Below are positions 8,541-15,234 of a stretch of 45,518 nt of DNA, piece after piece. The DNA lies in the NCBI GenBank assembly GCA_900755065.1, contig CAAEFC010000032.1:1-45518 (forward strand). The letters run 5' to 3'. The DNA is from Bacilli bacterium (lineage in GTDB: Bacteria; Bacillota_I; Bacilli_A; RFN20; CAG-449). The notes below the pieces were generated by a model. It ran no database searches. It saw nothing but the letters and a program-made list of their open reading frames with translations, and was not told where the DNA came from. Every line of letters begins with the position of its first letter. Position 1 is the stretch's first letter. A program made the translations under genes and the position numbers.

Positions 8541-10490
8541 TTACCCTCTCTTTCCGACTTCGTCGATCAGAATCGGCATGAAGCATCCCCCGACGACGGA
8601 ACGCGCGCGGAACATGATGGCTTCTCCGGTACGAGCGTCGTACCAATCGCCGAATGGTACCCGGGAAGGCGTTTCCTCCATGTAACGGACGATCGGAGCG
8701 AGCAGCGCCTTTCTTTGCTCTTTATCCGAAGTCAAAGCCGCCGTCCAGACGATCCAGTCGGCTTTCGTATAATCCTTCCGGCTGTCTAACGGCACTCCGT
8801 ATTTCAGCGATTTTCCGATGTAATGCCGGCATTCTTTTTCCGAAAGTTCCTCCGGGAACAGTCCGCTTCCGAAATACTTGTCCCAGATCAGATTGTACTT
8901 TAACGACCAACTGTCTTCCGAACCGAAAGCCAGCACCGTATGATCTGAAACGCAGGCTTTTTTCAGCCATTGATCGGCGTATTCTTTGGCAAGATCGTGA
9001 TAGCGATGATAGAAATCCGTTCGGCCGATCAGCCGATTCATCTCCGCGTACGCTTCAATCCCCAGAACGGCTTTCAGCGAAAGATTCGCGTTGTGGGCGA
9101 GATGACCGGCGAAATCGTCCGTGCAGAGTTGCTCGCCCGGATTCAGACCATATTCGACCAGATAACGGACCCACTTGTCCATTCGATCGAGATTCTCTTC
9201 GATGAATTTCGCGTTTTTCGATTTCAGGCACGCCGCGGCGATCAGAATCAGCATATCGCCGCTTTCTTCCACCGGCATCTGCATATTCAGATCGTAGAGA
9301 CCTTCTCCGCAGGGGTACAGGTAATGCGGCGGAAAGCCGTCCTTGCTGTTTCCCTGATTGTTTAATCCGTAGACGTTGCCGCTTAAAATCGGGAATCGCC
9401 CCGCATCGTGCGGCGCGAAATCGTACGGCCAGACCGGCATGCGGCTGAATCGGAGGATCGGTCGGATCATTCCCAGAACCAAATCCGGATTGTAGAGCAG
9501 GAACAGCGGTTGAGACGGATAAGAAATATCCACCGTCGAGGCACAGCCGTTAGAACCGTTTTCTTTGGAAATCATTAACAATTCCCCCGACGGACCGACG
9601 ACGACTTTATGCGCGGCGATGCACTGCCGGTAGGAAGCCGTCACGATTTTTTTCAGTTCTTCCCCGCCGGACTTTCCGGCTCTTTCCAGAAGGGACTCGT
9701 CGAACGACAGGCATTTTCGATATTGCGCGTCGTGATCGGCAAAGGCTTCTTCAAGCGCCGAAACGATGTTCTCATATCTTTTCGTCCAGTATCCTTTGAG
9801 AATTTCGCCGAAATAGAGGATCGAGGCGATATCGTCGTAACCGACCATGACGAAGCCTTTCCGCTCCGGAATCACGTCGGAAGTCAGTTCGATCGCCTGG
9901 CGCTTTCCGCTCAGGAACCGGATAGAACTTCTTTCCTTTTCGCCGGCGACGAACAGATAGCCCCAGTTGATCCGGAGATGATCGCCGGAACTTTCCAGCA
10001 AAGGCTGTTTCGTTTTTCCCATATACGCCAGCGTCAAATCGGGATGCCCGATCGCTTCCAGCCTCAGGTCGCCGTCTCTTTTCGTATCGTAGCAAAGGGA
10101 CTCGTCGAATTCAAAAACGATCCGGATTTCATGCGACTTCCCGTCGAGAATCCGGCATTCAAAATCGATATAGGAAACCGGACGCGAAAGGATTTCGGGA
10201 TCTTCCGGAAGTAACGGCGAAAAAAAGTTGACTTCCAGAAGAACGGAAGGGTTCCGGAAAACGTACCGGTTCATCATCGGCGAAACCCGATGATGGATCT
10301 GCGGAATCGTCTTTTCCCCTTTTCCCAGAAAAGCATAACGGCACCCGTCGACGACGATCGCACCGCGAATCGGTTTTTTCGTCCCCGTCCAGTGACGAAC
10401 CTCGTCCCGATTCAGTTTTTCGGAAAAAGACCACAGCGAAAAGTACGGATCGACAGTTATCAACGGATAAGCCGGAAGAAGATGATGCAT
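8541..10490 (-). CDS. DUF4965 / glutaminase-A-like (alpha/alpha)6 protein, possible glycosidase
   Basis: A 649-residue protein with an N-terminal beta domain and a C-terminal helical toroid. It matches the pattern of the fungal glutaminase A/DUF4965 family: SKENGSNGCASTVDISYPS, WPYDFAPHDAG, MPVEESGDMLIL and TDDFAGHLAHNANLS in order. The name comes from an Aspergillus glutaminase, but in bacterial polysaccharide loci a glycosidase role is at least as plausible; the context of GH20, GH3, GH31 and an esterase favours that. No signal peptide is seen. ATG at 10490 has GAGGAG at the proper distance. It is the first gene of the operon, with a palindromic site 71 bp upstream. Confidence 0.8.
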   Translation of the reverse strand: MHHLLPAYPLITVDPYFSLWSFSEKLNRDEVRHWTGTKKPIRGAIVVDGCRYAFLGKGEKTIPQIHHRVSPMMNRYVFRNPSVLLEVNFFSPLLPEDPEILSRPVSYIDFECRILDGKSHEIRIVFEFDESLCYDTKRDGDLRLEAIGHPDLTLAYMGKTKQPLLESSGDHLRINWGYLFVAGEKERSSIRFLSGKRQAIELTSDVIPERKGFVMVGYDDIASILYFGEILKGYWTKRYENIVSALEEAFADHDAQYRKCLSFDESLLERAGKSGGEELKKIVTASYRQCIAAHKVVVGPSGELLMISKENGSNGCASTVDISYPSQPLFLLYNPDLVLGMIRPILRFSRMPVWPYDFAPHDAGRFPILSGNVYGLNNQGNSKDGFPPHYLYPCGEGLYDLNMQMPVEESGDMLILIAAACLKSKNAKFIEENLDRMDKWVRYLVEYGLNPGEQLCTDDFAGHLAHNANLSLKAVLGIEAYAEMNRLIGRTDFYHRYHDLAKEYADQWLKKACVSDHTVLAFGSEDSWSLKYNLIWDKYFGSGLFPEELSEKECRHYIGKSLKYGVPLDSRKDYTKADWIVWTAALTSDKEQRKALLAPIVRYMEETPSRVPFGDWYDARTGEAIMFRARSVVGGCFMPILIDEVGKRG

Positions 10491-10516
10491 AAAAGACTCC
10501 TCAAAATGACGCTTTC

Positions 10517-10545
10517 ATTGTAAAGGATTTTTCTCTGTAAGAAAA
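10517..10545 (-). promoter_or_regulatory. Promoter of the glycan operon (weak -35)
   Basis: The minus strand has TACAAT at 10517-10522, but the matching -35 position (10540-10545) reads TTTTCT, far from consensus. The palindrome at 10561-10574 sits just upstream. A weak -35 with an upstream palindrome suggests an activator-dependent promoter (inference). Confidence 0.45.
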
Positions 10546-10560
10546 CCGGAAAAATCAAAT

Positions 10561-10574
10561 CATTAAATTTAATG
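10561..10574. promoter_or_regulatory. Palindromic operator candidate CATTAAATTTAATG
   Basis: A perfect 14-bp palindrome 71 bp upstream of the first gene of the glycan operon. It is the most symmetrical of four CATTA-N4-TAATG sites in the window and sits directly upstream of a poor -35 box. Confidence 0.6.
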
Positions 10575-10589
10575 CTTCCGCAAGGAAAA

Positions 10590-10618
10590 CAGTCCGTTTC
10601 CTTTCGGAATCCGGACTG
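10590..10618 (-). terminator. Intrinsic terminator after the collagen-like lipoprotein gene
   Basis: Stem CAGTCCG/CGGACTG with an inner TTCC-GAAA-GGAA hairpin. On the minus strand it is followed by TTTT; on the plus strand by CATTTTTT, so it could work both ways. It separates the lipoprotein gene from the downstream glycan operon, which therefore needs its own promoter. Confidence 0.75.
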
Positions 10619-10686
10619 CATTTTTTAAATCTTTCCTTTTGGTCGCGAAGAGTCTCTTCGCCAGAACCCGAAACGGTCTTTTAAGC

Positions 10687-12633
10687 CTATGCGGCCGGTT
10701 CGACCGAATGCGACCAGGTAATGTTCTTGTATTCGCCTGCGATGTAACGGTTGTGCCAGAGTGCGACGACATGGGAGGTCACCGTATTCTCGATCACGAC
10801 CTCTTTCACCTGCTCCGGCGAATGGATCGAGGAGACGACCAGCGTATACGTCGCGACGATGCCGGAGACTTCACGCGTCAGTTTGTAATGGAAGCCTTCC
10901 GAATAATCGGCGACTTCTCCTGACCAGGTTTCCCCGCCGTTTTTCAGATCTTTCGTCATCTGTTCGATCGCCGATTCGTTCAACTCCGTCGCCGTCGATC
11001 CGCCGAATTTCGTACCGAATTCGAGGACTTCCTGATAAGCAGTATCCCGAATTTCCAGCCAGGAAATGCTTTCGTCGCCCGAAGCCATCGAAGTCGGCGT
11101 GTAATCCCACTCAAAGGTGAAATCGCCGTCGAACCAGGTATAGGAGGAAACCATGCCGTCGTTGTAACCGGTATTATCTTTCAGGAAGGTGTAACTCAGT
11201 CCCTTTTCTTCGCTGTACGGTTGAACGGTGAAGTTGTCTTTCGCAAGCGAGTTGATCGCCCAATCGGCGCCTTCCGCCGCGTAACCGCCCAGCATCTTCG
11301 TGCCGTGATCGATCATGCCGTCGACGCGGGAAGTAACTTCCGCCGTATCGGCAGTATACGCGATGTTGTGGATCGTTACCCCCGTATTCGGAGCCCAGGC
11401 CACGAATCCCGGCATCGTCGGGACACCCGTATAAGTCGTATCCCGGAATTCCGTGACGTACGTATCGTTGACGAAGTAATAGAATACATCGCCGATCCGG
11501 GCCATTCCCAGTTTGAACTCCAACGCACTCTTTTCGATCGGAACGCCGCGATACGTGCCTAACTGATAGTTATTGTACTGCGGATTTTCGAAACTCCACG
11601 ATCCGTCGCCGTCCGTCGTGAACCGTTTGACCTTGAAGTTCATGTCGTTTCCTTCCAGCCAGAAGGTCAACTGCGAATCGCGCTCTTTTCCGCCGAGATA
11701 ATTGGCCAGTCCGATGCCGGAATGATCGGTCGTCGCGCGGTGGATGACCGCTTCGACATAGTAGGTTTCGCTTAAATCGTAGTTCAGTTTCGCCAGACCG
11801 AAGCCGGTATTCGTCGAAGAGATATACTGCTCTTCATCTTCGGCCATTTCGTTTTCGACCGTAAAGGTATTGTCGTTCCACGCCAGAAGATTTCTTGCGA
11901 AGAGAACCTCGATCGTCTTTTCGTTCATCACTTCTTCGGTTTCCGGATTGCTGAGCGTGTACTTGACGGTGTGCGCTCCCGAGACGGAAGAAGTCAGACT
12001 GAGTCCGTCGATCACCGCGTCCGGATCGGTCGCATCCGTAATCTTCACATAAGATGAAAGGTCGATGCCGTATTGATCCTTCGCGCTGATTTCCGGCAAC
12101 GTGATCGTTTCGCCGACTTTGACCTGAACGTCGCTTGTTTCATACGCGGCCAGATTCATCGTGATCTTGCTCTCCGGACCGATGAAGATACCCTCGACGA
12201 CGAACCCGTTTTTCACCATCGCCGTCGTATAGGTGTACGTTCCGTCGCCCGCGTCCGTCAGATCGGCTTCGTAGACGATCGTATCGTTGAGTTTCAGCCC
12301 CAGAACCGCGCTTCCGGACCGAGGCAGAATCGTAAAGGTCACGTTCTCTCCGACCACAGCCGAACCCACGTCGACTTTTACGACACCGTTGTCGTTGGTC
12401 AGGATCGTATTGGAATAGGCGGTATCGCCCTGATCTCCCTTATCCCCTTTATCTCCTTTTTCGCCCGTTTCTCCTTTTTCTCCGGGATCGCCTTTATCGC
12501 CCTTGTCTCCCTTGTCGCCTTTTTCGCCGACGGGAATGATCGAGGAACCCGAATCGTTCGTCGTGCCGCTACAACCGACTAACCCCAAAATGGTCAGAAC
12601 CGATAACGTAAGTGCGATGTATCTTTTCTTCAT
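10687..12633 (-). CDS. Surface lipoprotein with collagen-like G-x-y repeats
   Basis: A 648-residue secreted lipoprotein. The signal peptide ends in LVGC (Cys ~21), so it should be lipid-anchored to the outer face of the membrane. Residues ~37-72 are twelve collagen-type triplets (GEK, GDK, GDP, GET, GDQ), which can form a short triple-helical stalk. Ig-like beta segments follow (~85-245, with KVGETITLPEI and the bacterial-Ig-like VSGAHTVKYTL). Two concanavalin-like sandwich domains then appear likely (~250-430 and ~450-640, each ending near a Trp-rich strand). I infer a carbohydrate-binding or adhesive surface protein serving the adjacent glycan operon, because both share the same upstream palindrome. 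ATG at 12633 has AAGGAGAG upstream. Confidence 0.8.
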   Translation of the reverse strand: MKKRYIALTLSVLTILGLVGCSGTTNDSGSSIIPVGEKGDKGDKGDKGDPGEKGETGEKGDKGDKGDQGDTAYSNTILTNDNGVVKVDVGSAVVGENVTFTILPRSGSAVLGLKLNDTIVYEADLTDAGDGTYTYTTAMVKNGFVVEGIFIGPESKITMNLAAYETSDVQVKVGETITLPEISAKDQYGIDLSSYVKITDATDPDAVIDGLSLTSSVSGAHTVKYTLSNPETEEVMNEKTIEVLFARNLLAWNDNTFTVENEMAEDEEQYISSTNTGFGLAKLNYDLSETYYVEAVIHRATTDHSGIGLANYLGGKERDSQLTFWLEGNDMNFKVKRFTTDGDGSWSFENPQYNNYQLGTYRGVPIEKSALEFKLGMARIGDVFYYFVNDTYVTEFRDTTYTGVPTMPGFVAWAPNTGVTIHNIAYTADTAEVTSRVDGMIDHGTKMLGGYAAEGADWAINSLAKDNFTVQPYSEEKGLSYTFLKDNTGYNDGMVSSYTWFDGDFTFEWDYTPTSMASGDESISWLEIRDTAYQEVLEFGTKFGGSTATELNESAIEQMTKDLKNGGETWSGEVADYSEGFHYKLTREVSGIVATYTLVVSSIHSPEQVKEVVIENTVTSHVVALWHNRYIAGEYKNITWSHSVEPAA

Positions 12634-12663
12634 ATAACTCTCCTTCCGGTTTCAGTAACCGCT

Positions 12664-12692
12664 TTCATACTTTCAAATTACACCAAAAGTCC
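12664..12692 (-). promoter_or_regulatory. Promoter of the collagen-like lipoprotein gene (weak -35)
   Basis: TATGAA at 12664-12669 as -10 and GGACTT at 12687-12692 as a poor -35, 17-bp spacer. The palindrome at 12705-12718 lies 12 bp further upstream, mirroring the layout of the glycan operon promoter. Confidence 0.4.
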
Positions 12693-12704
12693 GACTTTTT
12701 CTTT

Positions 12705-12718
12705 CATTATTTTTAATG
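12705..12718. promoter_or_regulatory. Palindromic operator candidate CATTATTTTTAATG
   Basis: Second copy of the palindrome, 72 bp upstream of the lipoprotein start codon; sequence identical to the copy at 240-253. The rest of the 318-bp gap 12634-12951 holds this site, the two divergent promoters and an AT-rich stretch with no ORF. Confidence 0.6.
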
Positions 12719-12881
12719 TAGGCCGAAGCCGAAGAACAGAAGTCGAGTCTTATTTTTAAAAAAAATAAAGTTCGCTTTTATCCAAGAAAATTTCGCCGTA
12801 TCCACTCTTTTCGCCGTTGGGAACAGCCGACAGCCGGAAGTCAGAGAACCGATTTTTTTGCTTTCAGAGATTCACGAATTC

Positions 12882-12910
12882 TTGAAAGAAAACAGCCTCT
12901 ATGATAAAGT
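12882..12910 (+). promoter_or_regulatory. Promoter of the 12952 lipoprotein gene
   Basis: TTGAAA (12882-12887), 17-bp spacer, TAAAGT (12905-12910) on the plus strand, about 42 bp before the ATG, with GAGGGAG as ribosome binding site. Confidence 0.55.
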
Positions 12911-12951
12911 AAAAGCAGGAAACACGTCTATTCACAAGAGGGAGATCGTCT

Positions 12952-13632
12952 ATGCGTAAAAAAATCAAACTTTTCTTATTCCTGCCTTTCTGCTTTTCTC
13001 TGTTCGCCTGCCGGACTTCCGAGCCGGTTTCAAGTAACACCGCAGGAGCCGTCAACGAAACGCTTTTGGGCTTGCAGAAAAGAACTTTTACGAAATTCAC
13101 GGGCATATTCTATCGGGAATCCGACGGGGAAAAAGTCTTTATTTGTCCGCGTTTCCTTTTAAGCCTGAGTACCGATCAACCTTTCGTCGTCGGAAACGAA
13201 TACCGTTTCTCTCTCGCGGAAGAGACGGAGTTTTCCTATTATTTCGATCAACCGATCCGACTCGACGAGGACGAGGTTCAGATCGAATGCGTCAACGATT
13301 ATTCGAATCAGCCCGGAAAACACCTGACTTTCTGCATGATTGAAGAGCATTACTCCGGTCCTTCTTTCGGAAATCTTTACGACGGACCCTATTACGCCTG
13401 TTCCGCTTTTACCTTAGATCAAGAAAACGACATCCTTGAACCGCTTGCCTACTATGCGGACAAAATCTTTCAGACTCCCGAAGAAATCAAAGGCCTTTGC
13501 TATTCTCTCTTGGAGTGCATGGAAGCCTTGCAGAAAGCGATCGACAAAACGCCCTACCTTTACGATTTCGACACACCCGAAGACGGCGACTTCGTCTTTA
13601 TCCGCTCTTCGCTCATCGTACACGGAAGTTGA
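12952..13632 (+). CDS. Putative lipoprotein of unknown function
   Basis: A 226-residue protein with a positively charged start (MRKKIKLFLF), a hydrophobic core and a lipobox ending LFAC (Cys ~20), so it should be an outer-membrane-face lipoprotein. The body is acidic and rich in aromatic residues and Cys; no domain was recognised. ATG at 12952 is preceded by GAGGGAG and a promoter. It is transcribed toward the MATE gene, and the two coding regions overlap by 73 bp at their 3' ends. Confidence 0.75.
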   Translation: MRKKIKLFLFLPFCFSLFACRTSEPVSSNTAGAVNETLLGLQKRTFTKFTGIFYRESDGEKVFICPRFLLSLSTDQPFVVGNEYRFSLAEETEFSYYFDQPIRLDEDEVQIECVNDYSNQPGKHLTFCMIEEHYSGPSFGNLYDGPYYACSAFTLDQENDILEPLAYYADKIFQTPEEIKGLCYSLLECMEALQKAIDKTPYLYDFDTPEDGDFVFIRSSLIVHGS

Positions 13633-14987
13633 ACGTCCAGTTCTTTCAGAGCCTTTCTTAAAAATGCCGCCGAAAAGAAACAGGTCAGGACTTCTCCGAT
13701 CGGAAACGTCCACCAGAGAAAATCCGTCGGCGAAGAAGAAAGCGTAAACAGATAGGCGAACGGAAAGATAAAGACCGCTAACCGCAATAAAGAGATGATC
13801 ACCGGACTGAGGGCTTTCCGGAACGCCTGCAAACAGCCCTGCACGGCAACGTTGAAGCCCATAAAGAGATAGGAAATCGAGGCAATTCGGATCGCCTGCA
13901 CGCAGACTTCCGTGATTTCCGAAGAACTCTCGCCGCTGGCCATGCCGAACAATGCCGCGATCGGTCGGGCGAAAATTTCAAAAAAGACCGTAAGGATCAG
14001 CGCGACGATCATCGTATCGAGAATGCCGTATTTCACCGTTTCTCGGACGCGCGATGCGTTTCGCTTACCGTAATTGTAAGAAGCGACGGTGATGATCGTA
14101 TTGCTCAATCCGAAGCAGGCGAACAGGCTCATCTGCTGAATTTTATAGTAGATGCCGAACGAACCTTGCAAGAGTTCTGCATCTTTTTCGGATGTTCCCA
14201 GAATCAGATTCATTCCCAGCATCATCACGGAAAGCAAACCCTGCATCAAAATCGCCGGCAGACCGATCCGATAGATTTCCTTTAAGAACTTTCCTTCCGG
14301 TTTGATATCGCTCCAACGGAATTTCAGTTCCCGGTTTTTCCGGAAATGGAAGAAAGCCGCCAGAAGAAAAGAAGCGATCTGCCCCAGAACCGTCGCATAA
14401 GCCGCGCCTTCGACCGAAAGATGACACGGAAAAATGAAGACGTAATCCAGAACGATGTTGATCACCGCGCCCGCAATCTGAGCGATCGTCGAATACATCG
14501 TTTTTCCCGTGGACTGCAAGAGCCGTTCAAAAAGATTAAACCCGATCACTCCGAAAGAGAGGCAACAGCAGATTCTCAGATAGTTTGTTCCCATTTCGAT
14601 CGCCTGCGCATTGCTTCCCTGCATCGAAATAAAGGATTCGGAAAAGAAAATGCCGAACAAAAGGAAAAAGAGATAGATGACGGCCGAGACGAAAATGCCG
14701 TTTCCGACGATTTTTCCCGCCGATCTGCCGTTCTTTTCTCCGAGATATTTCGACAGAATGGAATTGATTCCCACGCCCGTCCCCACGCCCAAGGCGATGA
14801 TGACCAACTGAACCGGAAAGGCATAGGTCAACGCCAGATTGCCTTCCTGTCCGTATTCGGGCATATTGACGACGAAAGCGGTGTCGACGATGTTGTACAC
14901 CGCCTGCAAGACCATGGAAACGATCATCGGTATTCCCAAAGTCCTTATCAGTTTTTTAATCGGTTGCACGCCTAGTTTGTTTTCCAT
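13560..14987 (-). CDS. MATE-family multidrug efflux transporter (MepA-like)
   Basis: A 475-residue, 12-helix membrane protein. The opening KKLIRTLGIPMIVSMVLQAV, VYNIVDTAFV and the repeat at the start of the second half identify the MATE fold, closest in pattern to MepA-type pumps that export cationic drugs with Na+ or H+. I chose ATG at 14987 because GGAGGT lies just upstream; an in-frame ATG at 14999 would be part of that ribosome binding site. A promoter and a terminator-like hairpin directly upstream suggest attenuation control. The 3' end overlaps the convergent lipoprotein gene by 73 bp. Confidence 0.92.
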   Translation of the reverse strand: MENKLGVQPIKKLIRTLGIPMIVSMVLQAVYNIVDTAFVVNMPEYGQEGNLALTYAFPVQLVIIALGVGTGVGINSILSKYLGEKNGRSAGKIVGNGIFVSAVIYLFFLLFGIFFSESFISMQGSNAQAIEMGTNYLRICCCLSFGVIGFNLFERLLQSTGKTMYSTIAQIAGAVINIVLDYVFIFPCHLSVEGAAYATVLGQIASFLLAAFFHFRKNRELKFRWSDIKPEGKFLKEIYRIGLPAILMQGLLSVMMLGMNLILGTSEKDAELLQGSFGIYYKIQQMSLFACFGLSNTIITVASYNYGKRNASRVRETVKYGILDTMIVALILTVFFEIFARPIAALFGMASGESSSEITEVCVQAIRIASISYLFMGFNVAVQGCLQAFRKALSPVIISLLRLAVFIFPFAYLFTLSSSPTDFLWWTFPIGEVLTCFFSAAFLRKALKELDVQLPCTMSEERIKTKSPSSGVSKS

Positions 14988-14999
14988 AGGTACCTCCAT

Positions 15000-15034
15000 A
15001 AAAAAAGCGTAAGCCCTTCAAACCGGACTTACGC
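15000..15034 (-). terminator. Terminator-like leader hairpin before the MATE gene (attenuator candidate)
   Basis: Minus-strand stem GCGTAAG/CTTACGC (15007-15034) followed at once by seven T (15006-15000) and then the MATE ribosome binding site. It lies downstream of a good promoter (15058-15087), so it is in the MATE leader and not merely the end of the ABC operon. The leader also contains ATGAACGTGTAG and a second ATG inside the stem. Confidence 0.6.
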
Positions 15035-15057
15035 ATCGCTGCTACACGTTCATTCAA

Positions 15058-15087
15058 ATTTTATTCTTTCAAGTCAAAAAATTTCAA
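15058..15087 (-). promoter_or_regulatory. Promoter of the MATE gene
   Basis: TTGAAA (15082-15087), 18-bp spacer, TAAAAT (15058-15063) on the minus strand; predicted start about 15051, giving a leader of roughly 64 nt. Confidence 0.6.
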
Positions 15088-15234
15088 GCGTTTTTTTTCA
15101 AAAATTTTGATTTCGCAAATTCCGGAAGTCTATGCTTAAATCCAAAGAAAAAAGGAAAGAAATAAAGCATTTCCTCGTATTTCTCTACCTGAAAATGGTA
15201 TTTCAACGGTATCCTTTTCGATCGCGCGCGAAAG

